Source of the DNA: Bostrychus sinensis
Lineage: Eukaryota > Chordata > Actinopteri > Gobiiformes > Eleotridae
NCBI GenBank assembly: GCA_020698575.1
Contig: CM036256.1
Span: 13,035,908-13,099,907 of the forward strand
Reading direction: 5' to 3'
DNA length: 64,000 nt
How positions within the stretch are numbered: the stretch's first letter is position 1; the number at the start of each line of letters is the position of its first letter. Position numbers and translations under genes: made by a program. The notes under the pieces are model-generated. The model saw nothing but the letters and a program-made list of their open reading frames with translations. It searched no databases and was not told where the DNA came from. Below are positions 1-9,470 of this stretch, piece after piece.

Positions 1-192
1 ACTCTGACTGTGTTGCGACACGCTTAGTTTCTTGCGATATGAATTTTGCATTTGCTGATATTTTGATAGTGATATACTGTGCAGCCCTAGTAACCTAATA
101 CCTGAGGGTGTTGCATGTGTTGAAAATAATATTCTTATCATGAGTGAACAAAAATACATTTACAAAGCAAATATTTTTTAAATGTACTTTAC

Positions 193-3100
193 CTGAGAGC
201 TAAGTTGGCTTTTGATCCAGTTAAAGTAGTAGTTCAGATCACTTCCCTCCATCAGGTCTCGGCCCCAAGCAGCCAGCTTTGCAATGATCCTAGCAGCCTA
301 ATAACAAAAAAACTCATTAATTTGGTTGATTAACAGAAGATCACCTCTTAATAATTACATAATACAATGTATAGAGGCATATGTCAGGTGAAGTGAGACA
401 CATATTTATTAAGTTGAACAAATGACATTTGTTTTTTGTCTTCAGGGGAGTATTTTAAAAGCACAAGTCAGCACATAGCTTCACTGAGTTAAAGAGCAGC
501 ATCAAAGACATTGGGTCACTTAACGCCCACCTGCTGGATGCCATCTGGTTAGTATTCTTAATTAGGCTGCTGCTGCTGCTGCCCTATTGCAATACATATG
601 TGTCACTGGGTGGTCATCCTTTTCATGAGAGAAGGGTCGTGGAGAGAAATCATTACAGTAATTGCTCATTTTGAAGGAAAAGGGAGAAGGCTGCTTTGTG
701 AGGAATTATTGCTATCTCGCTGTGATTACAAGACATTTGGGGAGAATTAATGGTTATGAGACATTTAGTGTGCTACCTTATCTCTCAGGCAATTTATTGT
801 GGGTGTTCATTAATGCATGCTAATAAATGCTACAGCACAAAATAGTAAAGATGATCCTTAAATAGAATGCAACATATAACATGTTTGAGGTTATGCCGGC
901 ATTAGTTTGTTGGTTGGTTTGTTAGTCTGTTAGCAGTATAACTCAACAAGTAAAGGTCGGATATTAATTGAGTATTATTTTTTTTTCTCAAAAGGGACAT
1001 TAATGAGTCGAGTAAGAAATGATTAGGTTTTAGGGGTTAGGTGTTGGTCTTGAAGTTTGTTTTTTATATTCTGTAAAAAGATTGAAATTCTGTACCATTG
1101 CAAGATAAGAAAAAAGATAAGGTAAGGTATACTTTATTATCCCTCAAAGGGGAAATTTTTCTTGGGCACATGGTGCTGCATCATTCAAAGCAACACACAT
1201 CAGAATAAAGACATACACAATAGCATTGTATAAAAAACACATTTTGGAAACAGTATAAATAAGAATATAAAAGAAAAATAAAGACAATAATAAAAACTAT
1301 ATAAGAGTGCTATTTTGGGGCGCGATCTTAAAGTGCTCCAATAAAACTTAACAAATTGAATGGATGATGGAATAATAGAGGGCAGCCTGAACCTACAACT
1401 TGATGGCAGCATCTCAAATTCTGCATTTAGGACATGTGCCAGGTTGTTTACTCTCTCTGGCCAAAGCATTAGGGTAAAGGGAAGTAACACGTACACATGG
1501 TGATTTTCCTTTGTCACTCTCACAATCTTTACCGTCGTTTTAACTAGGTTTGAAAGTTTAGACTTTGACTCAACTGATCGATAATAATGACTCAAGCCAA
1601 AGGATCGTCAGCAAAACAAAATAAATAATTTGATTTAGCAGGATTTTGTAGGATATAAGGACTTCATCGTTCACTGGACTCCTCAGGAGTGGGCACCTAT
1701 ATCTTTACCAACATGAGAAAATGCAAATGGCTTCGTAGAGGTCAGCGCTATCAGAGAGCTTCTAGTTATCTAAAATATTGTGCTATATCTTTACTCACCA
1801 TATGGACGGTAAAAAGGTCCTGACGATTCAGCATGGGAAGAAAATACGACCAGGCAGTGTTCTTTGTCTTTTTGGCATAATCAAAGAAGATGTTGACCCT
1901 TTGATGGTTTTCCTATGGTCATATAAAAATAATAAATGTTGTGATGTCATTACTGATAATACAAAAGAATGTATGCATTGTCCAAAACTCCAAACAACAT
2001 GTTGGCTTGCATGTAAAAAGGTGTATTTGTATATAAAATAAAATGACTTTTGTAGCTCTCTAAACATCACAGTCCCTTGTCTCCTCACAGTATATTGGTG
2101 CACATATTTCATTTGAGCAGTGGTGTACCTGCAGAGTATCATCAATCAGAGTCAGGATGTACTGCACAGTCTGCTCCTTCGAGATATGAGCCATCAGATT
2201 CAAGAAAGTCTTTGCACACTGAGAAAAAACAAATCAGACACATAATGTTAGAAATGCAATGCATGCACACTGAATAGGACAAAGTGAACTGAATTACACA
2301 TATTAAAAACTAAATAAGTTTGTGTGTGTGTAAGTAAAAGCAGCGATGCTGGCTTCAAAAGACAAAGCTAAATAAACCTAGAAGCCTAGAATAAAGTTAT
2401 ATTACCTGATGTCCCTCTTTGGTCAAAATCAACTGTTTCTCTTCAGAGTTGGCCACCTCAAATTTCTTGATAAACTCACAATCTTCAGCTGAAATCATCT
2501 GACTCCTAAAAGAAATGGAAAACAGAAACCTTGTAAATATCATGAATATCTCATAAAGTTAAAATGTTTATAATAGTTATTATGGTAAGAAAGAGACAAA
2601 AGGCTGTGTGGTTTTTATTTGACAATCCGGTCAAATGTTACATTCTAGCCTGAAATACAATATAGAGAACAAGATTGTGACGTCACATTGTTGGTCACAA
2701 GATATTTTCAATCGCAAAACAATCGAGCAATTTAGGATGTAAATTACTCGAGTTAGAATTAACACAAAAGTATTTTGATACTTTAGTGAGTGATAAATAT
2801 TCATCAAGAGTGACAAAGCAGTTAAAAGCATTGTTTCAAGGCTTTTTTGTTTACTTTTTTATGCCATTGTTTCTAATGCAACTTTATGGCATTTCTCTGT
2901 CTGTGACCACTAACAAGGCAGAATCATCACTCAACGGTCATTTTATGACATAGGTTCCCGATCTCTACAGATGTATGACTAGGCCATACCGCCTTGTGGA
3001 TGCCCGGAAGCTAAGCAGGGTAGGGCCTGCTCAGTACCTGGATGGGAGACTGCTGTGGAACACCAGGAAGCCGGTGTGAATGAATGTATGCGAGTATGTG

Positions 3101-3808
3101 TGTGAGTATGTGTGTGAGTATGTGTGTGAGTATGTGTGTGAGTATGTGTGTGAGTATGTGTGTGAGTATGTGTGTGAGTATGTGAGTGTGTGAGTGAGTA
3201 CTACGAATGGAAATTAGCTCTGAGCTATAATCCGGTGTATTTACGGCACTAGCTGCTGTTCATTAATACACGCTGTCTCAAATAAATAAAATAAAAATAT
3301 AAATAAATGAGACTGAGGTCACACAAGTGTACCTTCTTAAGCCTAAATGGTTATAGATGTATGTGTATCTTATATCTTATTAATATCAAACATGTTGGTT
3401 GGTGTTTTCACAAGAAGTTAATGTGCAAAAAAAAAAAACAAACAAACAAAAAAAACACAGTGTTGGAATATGCATTTGGCAAAACTGAATAATCAGAATT
3501 AAAGAGGAAGTCTCACTCAAGGCTGTGACTCACAATGCTCAACTTAGGCAAACCTGCTTCAAAACAGCGACAATGCCTGTGTGAACATGTAACTAGTGAC
3601 TTTTACCTGCTTGAAAATGTAATGGCAACACTGTGGGACAATGCATAATTTCATTACCACACGCTGCTATGACTCAACAATACTGCGCTGTTTGTTGTAC
3701 TTACTGCAGGTAGGACTGCCAGTTCACCAGGTTGGCCCGAACCTCAGCAGCCTTCGCAGCGATGATGTTGGTCGGAACTGCAGCATCCACAGCCCCGCGT
3801 ATATCCAT
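193..3808 (-). CDS. atp6v1h: V-type proton ATPase subunit H, N-terminal exons (partial)
   Basis: Subunit H of the cytosolic V1 sector of the vacuolar H+-ATPase, which couples V1 to Vo so that ATP hydrolysis drives proton pumping into lysosomes and endosomes. Five minus-strand coding exons are visible: 3808-3705, 2505-2406, 2218-2129, 1912-1799 and 297-193. All junctions have GT-AG sites and phases close (104+100 bp, then 90, 114 and 105 bp). The start reads MDIRGAVDAAVPTNIIAAKA, the human family N-terminus from its second methionine. Later exons carry CAKTF, EQTVQYIL, NIFFDYA, SYFLPMLNRQD, and AARIIAKLAAWG followed by LNYYFNW. Only about the first 171 residues are present; the HEAT-repeat remainder lies left of the window. 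An acceptor at 3827-3826 just above the ATG implies an upstream non-coding exon. Identification is by close match to the vertebrate protein and is secure; exact edges are inferred by eye. Confidence 0.95.
298..1798. other. atp6v1h intron with a LINE/SINE 3' tail relic
   Basis: Intron between the fourth and fifth coding exons shown. About 1105-1600 holds a dispersed-repeat relic that starts with a motif common in fish retroposon tails (CTTTATTATCCCTCAAAGGG at 1130-1149). An open frame of 131 codons on the minus strand inside it has no family features and is treated as chance. I see nothing else. Confidence 0.4.
2975..3305 (+). repeat. 5S rRNA-derived SINE interrupted by a 12-bp minisatellite
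   Basis: Positions 2980-3078 follow vertebrate 5S rRNA: GGCCATACC, then CCCGGAAGCTAAGCAGGG, GGGCCTG, AGTACCTGGATGGGAGAC and ACCAGGA. About 20 bases of the normal 5S loop are missing between GATGCCC and GGAAGC, so it cannot be a working 5S gene. It keeps the internal-control-like region, as in SINE3-class retroposons. From about 3087 to 3200 there is a tandem GTGTGTGAGTAT repeat, and the unit ends with an A/T-rich (AAATA) tail near 3280-3305. It lies in an atp6v1h intron, opposite to the gene. Confidence 0.8.
3087..3200. repeat. 12-bp minisatellite (GAGTATGTGTGT)n
   Basis: Roughly eight tandem copies of a 12-bp unit, degenerating at the right end. It sits inside the 5S-derived SINE, between the 5S-like head and the tail. 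Confidence 0.9.
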
Positions 3809-4436
3809 CTTGCAAAATTATGTCTCTGCATTCAAAAAACATAAATGACTTGACACAAATGCTCACTTTGTCGTTTCCTTAGGATGATGTGCATGTAGGC
3901 TACTTAGAGGGTTTGTGTTTAATAAACAAATTGGTAGTAACGAAATGCGAGGGGACTTAGGTAGTTAGTATCGTTTACGATAATTTATCTTGATAATGTT
4001 TCAATAGGACCAAAGATGACAACATCTCGCTAACAGTCATGCTAACCAGCTGTTTATCCAAAGTCACGACACACAGGTTAAAAAAGAAAACCTCCCAAGA
4101 CTGAAAAGCAACAAATGTGCGTGACCACAGGCACACATGATATAACCATATACATGACGTTACTAACCAAACACAAGCCAGCGAATAAATTAAGCACCCG
4201 CAGATAAGAACTAAACCAGGCAGCTTGCTAACTAGCTTGAATGCTAATGTATCCCTTGCTATGATGTAGCTAGCTCAGAAGCACTTATCACTTATCGCCG
4301 TGGATAATAAATGTAAATATTCTCAACATTATGCAGATCGTCGTTACAAAAATAATAGCGTACGAAGGAAAAATATTTAGTAAAACCGTGAATGACCTGC
4401 TCTGCTTCTCTTCTGTGGAACAGCTGACTGACTGTG

Positions 4437-4455
4437 GTCATGTGACGGTCACATG
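4437..4455. promoter_or_regulatory. Tandem CLEAR/M-box-like E-boxes at the atp6v1h 5' end
   Basis: GTCATGTGAC (4437-4446) differs from the TFEB/TFE3 CLEAR consensus GTCACGTGAC by one base and contains the symmetric M-box core TCATGTGA. A second E-box, GTCACATG, follows at 4448-4455. They lie about 630 bp upstream of the atp6v1h start codon, near where its non-coding first exon should begin. V-ATPase subunit genes are known members of the CLEAR network; use here is inference. Confidence 0.5.
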
Positions 4456-4486
4456 CTCTGCACCAACACTTCCTGTTACTGACAGT

Positions 4487-4537
4487 GATCAAACCATGGA
4501 TGTATTATAGGTCATATTATACATCCATGGATCAAAC
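4487..4537. repeat. 35-bp palindrome between 8-bp direct repeats
   Basis: GATCAAAC occurs at 4487-4494 and again at 4530-4537. Between them, 4495-4529 begins CATGGATGTAT and ends ATACATCCATG, giving a perfect 11-bp inverted repeat. The layout is that of a tiny terminal-inverted-repeat insertion with an 8-bp target duplication, or a heavily deleted MITE. Confidence 0.55.
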
Positions 4538-4599
4538 TACTGCAGATCCTCTTCATTTAAGTGTGACAGGTCCGTGTACATAGTTTAATTCATTGGCAC

Positions 4600-4905
4600 T
4601 TGTTCAAATTGACAAATGGAAATGCTTGTTGTAAGGGGTATTTCTCATTTCCCATTGTCCAACTTGGTCGTTAAAAGGAACTTGACAAAAGGAAAGACGC
4701 CTGACGTTTTGGCGGACACTGTGGAGACTTGTACACACGGGTCTGCGCTTTTGTTTTGAAGTACTGGACATGGGCAGTAAGGAGCAGGGGACGGAAGCAC
4801 CTTTTCTTGTACCGCTAAATGTTTTGAGCAATTCTTGTTGGAATAAAAAAGAGCCTTGAAACTCTCCTTTCCATATCTTCACTCATAACTTCCACACTGA
4901 TGGTG
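4600..4905 (+). repeat. LTR-like 3' terminal fragment
   Basis: The stretch near 4830-4900 (TTCTTGTTGGAATAAA, then CTTGAAACTCTCCTTT and CATAACTTCCACA) matches 6165-6237 in order and spacing. Each copy has an AATAAA-type signal shortly before its end, as in the R-U5 part of a retroelement LTR. No coding remains are attached. Confidence 0.4.
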
Positions 4906-5057
4906 AAATTTGCCGAACATAAAAAGTGGATTAATTGCCACTTTTTTTGTTTAGTTCCATGTTTTTTTTTCTTCATTAAAACCAAATATGATATGTTCAG
5001 ATTTTAGCAGAAATTTAGAGTCAATATTGCAATTTATAAAATGTGTACATTTCTTAA

Positions 5058-5084
5058 TTTTTTTTTTTTTTTTTTTTTTTTTTT
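5058..5084. repeat. Poly-T tract
   Basis: Uninterrupted run of about 27 thymines in AT-rich DNA. It could be the A-tail of a minus-strand retroposon, but no body is recognisable. Confidence 0.85.
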
Positions 5085-5310
5085 GTAATATCACAGTTCC
5101 AAAATAGTTGAATGATTGTTTCTTGATGTTAGTTGAGATCAGTTGTTTTAATATATCTTATCATGTACTGATTAGTAGGATAAATACAGTTTATAATAAG
5201 ACGTCTCTCATCTTGTTATTATTCAATAACTTCTGATGCAATCTCCAAACTTTTTTCAGTAGTGAGTCCAGGACTACGGAAGCGCATAGTAGTCACCAAA
5301 AAATAAAAAG

Positions 5311-5396
5311 CTATCTCGTAATTACAAGAAACTATCTCATAATTACGAGAAACTATCTCGTAATTACGAGAAAATAAGTCGTAATTACGAGATAGT
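5311..5396. repeat. 21-bp tandem repeat with palindromic core CTCGTAATTACGAG
   Basis: Four consecutive variants of a 21-bp unit start at 5311, 5332, 5353 and about 5374. Each contains the 14-bp perfect palindrome CTCGTAATTACGAG or a one-base variant. The last copy runs into GAGATAGTT, the inverse of the leading AACTATCTC, so the whole block can fold back on itself. Confidence 0.85.
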
Positions 5397-5399
5397 TAA

Positions 5400-6240
5400 A
5401 GGGTACCATTTACCCAGGGCCCAGAGCAGGAAGGGGCCCTCAAAAAGCAAATGAATATGCATGAGAGAAGCTGATCAAGTGAGCATGGGGGCCCACCAAG
5501 AGATGATTAAACAAAGGGCCCAGAAGTTTGTGCTATGCCCCTGTCTGGGAGTACCTGCCGACATGCACTGGACCCTCTGAACTGATGGGAACTGTGTTGG
5601 CTCGGCTCAGTTTATCTGCTCCTGCATTGGTTCCTGCCTCCTGTACACCATTTTGGCCAGTTCTTGCCATGGATTCCTTCCACCTCCTGTGTCCCACTCT
5701 GGCCCGCCCTCCTCTCGCCATGGATTATTCCCGCCTCCTGTGCGCACCCTTGGGCCTGCTCTTTCCTAAGGTAGGCTACTGGAGTTTGGCTGAGGAGGCG
5801 TACATACTGTTCCTTGCTTCCAGGCAGTTTTCAGTGCATGTCCCTCGGTTCCATCACGTCCTCTGACACTGCTGCACACCTGGCTGACTACACGGCTCAC
5901 CCGGCTTGCATCACAGTGTCCCTGCCTTCCTCAATTGTGTTTCTCTAAGGACTCGAGTCTGATGAGAATTTTTTAGCCGCCATGATGCGTACCATTCTCT
6001 CCTCCTGTCTCTATTGCCTGCTTGGTTTTCCCCCACCATGTACGGCCTAACTGTGGGTGAGACCGCTTTCCTTTTTAGGTCTCGTTTGTTTGGACTCTTA
6101 CACTGTATTTTTGCTATGTGTTTTATTGCATTGCAAAGTAATGTGTTATTCTGTGTGTTCGGGACAACAGTTCTTGCTGGAATAAAGCAGAGACTTGAAA
6201 CTCTCCTCACTGTCTCTTCTCTCATAACTTCCACAATGTA
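5400..6240 (+). repeat. Probable LTR-retroelement remnant
   Basis: About 840 bp, GC-richer than its surroundings, with no intact reading frame. Its end (6165-6237) duplicates the LTR-like end at 4830-4900, including a polyadenylation-type AATAAA at 6181. This suggests a solo or degraded LTR region; the family cannot be named. Open frames of 60-112 codons here look like chance. Confidence 0.35.
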
Positions 6241-6465
6241 AACAAAGATGGGTTGCCTGGGTTGTAATGATAATTTAAATGATTTACTTGTGAAGGCAAC
6301 ATAATTTCAGTTGTATATTTCAGTTGCTGCATTTTAAGGTAAAATTAGAAGCAGAACTGTTGACTACACAGCTACACAACACATAAATGCCCCTTAAGCT
6401 TTTCTAATAAATAATAACTTTATTTTTTATTAGCTTAATAGAGATTGGGAATGTGGAATCACACT

Positions 6466-6494
6466 GTTGGTCACACAAGCTATGTGTGACCAAC
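6466..6494. repeat. Perfect 12-bp hairpin
   Basis: GTTGGTCACACA (6466-6477) and TGTGTGACCAAC (6483-6494) are exact reverse complements around a 5-base loop. It could be a fused pair of terminal inverted repeats; it carries no run of T for a Pol III terminator. Confidence 0.7.
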
Positions 6495-6535
6495 AAGTTA
6501 GCGTTCCCACAGTTGCTACACAGTGAGTCTCAGGG

Positions 6536-6745
6536 CTGACACAGAAACATACACAGGCAGACAACCATTCACTCTCACATTCATTCACTAGGGGTGATTT
6601 AGAGTCACCAATTCAACACATACAAGTAAGTTTAGACAGTGGGAGGAAGCCAGAATGCGTGAAGAGAACCCACAGGAATCAAACCATGATCTCTCTGCTG
6701 GGAGGCGAGAGCACTAACCACTCTTCCATTATGCCTCCCAGTGTT
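6536..6745 (-). repeat. tRNA-derived SINE (family 1), diverged copy
   Basis: Matches the better copies at 7982-8380 and 31713-32065: GACAACCATTCACTCTCACA, TTTAGAGTCACCAATTC, GACAGTGGGAGGAAGCC and GAACCCACAG, then CTGGGAGGCGAGAGCACTAA. Read on the minus strand the element begins with a tRNA-like head (TTAGTGCTCTCGCCTCCCAG) and ends in the body. Confidence 0.75.
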
Positions 6746-6785
6746 ACAGCATCTACTCTGGCGTTGTGTTATTTCTGTTATATGC

Positions 6786-7140
6786 TGGGAATTCCATCCA
6801 TCTTCACTTATCCAGTATTGGGTTGCTGAGGCAGTCTCAGCAGAGATGGCCAGACCTCCTGCTTTGTAGACAGCTTCCTCCAGCTACCAGGGGAACCCCA
6901 AGGCATTCCCAGGGCAGGCGAGGAACATACTCAGCCACTTGTATCCCAGATCGACCGGTAAATCCAGAGCTTTGCCTTTTGGCACTGCTCCTTCTTCACT
7001 ACAACAGACCAGCACATCCACCACATGACCACCTGTCAGTCTCACGCTCCATCCTTCTCTCATTTGTGACCAAAACACCGAGATACTTGAAATCCTCCAC
7101 TTGAGGCAGAAACTCCCCACCAACCTGGGAATTGCACTAT
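6786..7140 (-). pseudogene. LINE reverse-transcriptase C-terminal relic
   Basis: On the minus strand 7140-7020 reads LPQVEDFKYLGVLVTNERRM then ERETDR, a hallmark of the C-terminal part of L2/Rex1-like fish LINE proteins. It is followed after frame changes by AEYVPRLPWECLGVPL and, near the 3' end, CTCAGCAACCCAATACTGGA with a GATGGATGG-type terminus. Stops and frameshifts make it non-functional, and the upstream part of the element is missing. Confidence 0.7.
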
Positions 7141-7980
7141 AATCTAACAGACCAGAAACTACGTATGCTCCCAGAAGTGTCCTTTTGTCATCCATTTTCA
7201 ACAGGAGAACCAATGGGGGTTAAGCTTCTAATGATGAAAAGCCTACAGTGCTCTGGTGGTTGTACACTTCTTATGTTGTTGCTGACAGTTTTGTTGAAGG
7301 TAGGTTTTCTGGCTTCTTTGTTTCTTTGAGAAACATCCTGAAATGAACAATGTTGATTTGAGTGACACTTCTTTGGGCAATAGAGCTTGCACAGGAACTC
7401 TTCAACAATTTGTTCAACCAAAGTGATTCAGTGAGTGAGTGACTGGGTCCATAACATCACTTTCAGTTCACGCTTTTAGTTCTACCTGGAGTTACCTATA
7501 GGAGCTATGAGGGATTGAGCTCCAGCTGCAGCAGCTCAGAGGAACAGAGAGAGTGCTCACAGACAAAGGAGACATTATAGATTTACTCTTTCTCAATCTG
7601 ATCATTACTAGTGACTATAAACCACACTAAACATCTAAGTACTGACACTTCAGCAGCAGATTCTTCCATAGAATTTTACCCTGCCCTCCAGCTCAATCAT
7701 ACTTTAGAGCCACTGAGAGAGTTGTGACATCTCTATTGACGCCAATGGGCCAGTTTTTACAGAGTAGTTCATAGAAATAGTTCTCAGAAGTTTGCTGTTC
7801 AGACTAGAAGTGCTATTTAATAATTGTACAGGGAGGCACAGGATTTAGAGGTTTAAAGAATCAAATGTTTTTATTACCTACAGATTTAAATCGAAAGAAC
7901 ATAAAAATGTACATACAAAAAAGCATGTTGGTGTCCACATAAATCTCATGACCTTCTATGTTCTAATCTGGACCTCCATT
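7141..7980. other. Intergenic stretch without recognisable features
   Basis: No gene, RNA or clear repeat seen on either strand. Frames of 65-77 codons at the left end have no family features. Confidence 0.5.
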
Positions 7981-7981
7981 G

Positions 7982-8380
7982 GTGCAACTCATTTATTCAT
8001 TTTCTACCGCTTATTCCCGTTAGGGGTTGTGGGTGACTGGAGCCTATCCCAGTAACTTTGGGCCGTAGGCGGGGTACACCCTGGACAGGGGCCAGGTTGT
8101 TGCAGGGCTGACACAGAGACGAACACAGACAGACAACCATTCACTCTCACATTCATTCACTATGGGCAATTTAGAGTCACCAATTCACCTAACACATGCA
8201 TGTCTTTGGACAGTGGGAGGAAGCCGGAGTACCCGGAGAGAACCCATGGTAACACAGGAAGGACATGCAGACTCCACCCACAGAGTTCGTGTGATGGTGT
8301 GTTGGTCGGCCCGGGGCACGAACCCACGACCGCCCTGCTGGGAGGTGAGAACGCTCTCTCAATGGCTCTGTCTCACACTT
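7982..8380 (-). repeat. tRNA-derived SINE (family 1), near full length
   Basis: On the minus strand it starts with a tRNA-like head (GAGAGCGTTCTCACCTCCCA, then box-B-like GTGGGTTCGTG). The body contains GGTTCTCTCCGGGTACTCCG and TTCCTCCCACTGTCCAAAGA, then AATGGTTGTCTGTCTG and AGCCCTGCAACAA. It ends in GGGATAGGCTCCAGTCACCC and a tail of ATGAATAAA-type sequence. At least nine other fragments of this family occur in the window, which makes it the dominant local SINE. Confidence 0.85.
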
Positions 8381-9470
8381 AAGGGCTGTAGTGAGATCAT
8401 GTAAATGCAACAGAGCCATGTGTCCTTATTAATATCATGAACAGCCAAAAGGTTTGATTTGCAGCTGTTCCAGTGGAGAACCAAACTTTCTATTGATGGC
8501 CGTATGAGTAAGACAAGCACATCAGTATTACTTGAGAGTATATTAGTGCCTTCAACTCCTTTGCCTGCTAATATGTTAGCATGCAAAATAATCCTGGTGC
8601 TAGCTTCAGGTTTTACTTTAGTGAACTGACATCTGTACCTAGAGAAAGTTCTGCTGCCGTTATTTCATGAAACCCCCCAAGTCTATGTGTTTTCTGGGAG
8701 GTCACTATTCTGCCCATCTTAAACCAAGCTTAGTTTGGCAGATAGTAAACGACTTTAATAACAACAATTTGTAACTTTGGGACACATTTTTATTGATGCA
8801 TTTGAAGGATATTATCCTTTCCGTAAAACTGCAAAATAAACAACAGAAAACATAATGTACAATTAGTCATTAGTATGCTTAAAGCTGCGCTACCTGATTT
8901 TGTGATGGTAAAAGTCTAAAAAAGTGTTAAGTTTGAATGATACACTCCCCTTTCCTAATTCCTCTCCTTTGTGACGCTCTATCACAGTCTCACAAAAACC
9001 TGGAAGTATTTTCACAAGCCAGGAGCTACCACAATAACATAGCAGAGATCTGGAGTTTGCTTTTAATTCTTTAAAATAAAAAATAAAAATACTATGAATA
9101 AGCTATGAATTTTGAAATTAAACAATAGCTCCTTCACATTATTCCTGATAGATTCTAGTTCAGGATAGATAAAGGATGTACTGACCAATCAAAAAGCGAC
9201 TGTCCTATGAAAGCATGTGATTGGTTAAACTGTTCCTTCCCTCGCTCTAAAACAAAAACCCTTATAATACAGCTCACAGGTGACCTCAAAGTCTAATTTT
9301 TTTCTCAGATGACTTCTGTTATGCTCTACTAATAACTAAATTATTATCTTTACCAAAATACAAGGAAAAAGAAATCAGGTAGAGCAGCTTTAACATAATG
9401 CATAAAGTACCACTTTCATAACAATCTCCGCTAGCATTGCTAGCCCAAATTAGCCTGTGGTTCATGGTCG
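8381..9470. other. Intergenic, AT-rich, no gene seen
   Basis: Nothing recognisable apart from short AT-rich tracts; frames of about 75 codons on the minus strand look random. Confidence 0.45.

Noticed and set aside
1200..1595. 131-codon frame on the minus strand
   Set aside because: Lies in a retroposon-like relic inside an atp6v1h intron; hydrophobic, AT-driven composition and no family motif.
2980..3078. Functional 5S rRNA gene
   Set aside because: About 20 bases of the conserved 5S structure are deleted and a SINE tail is attached.
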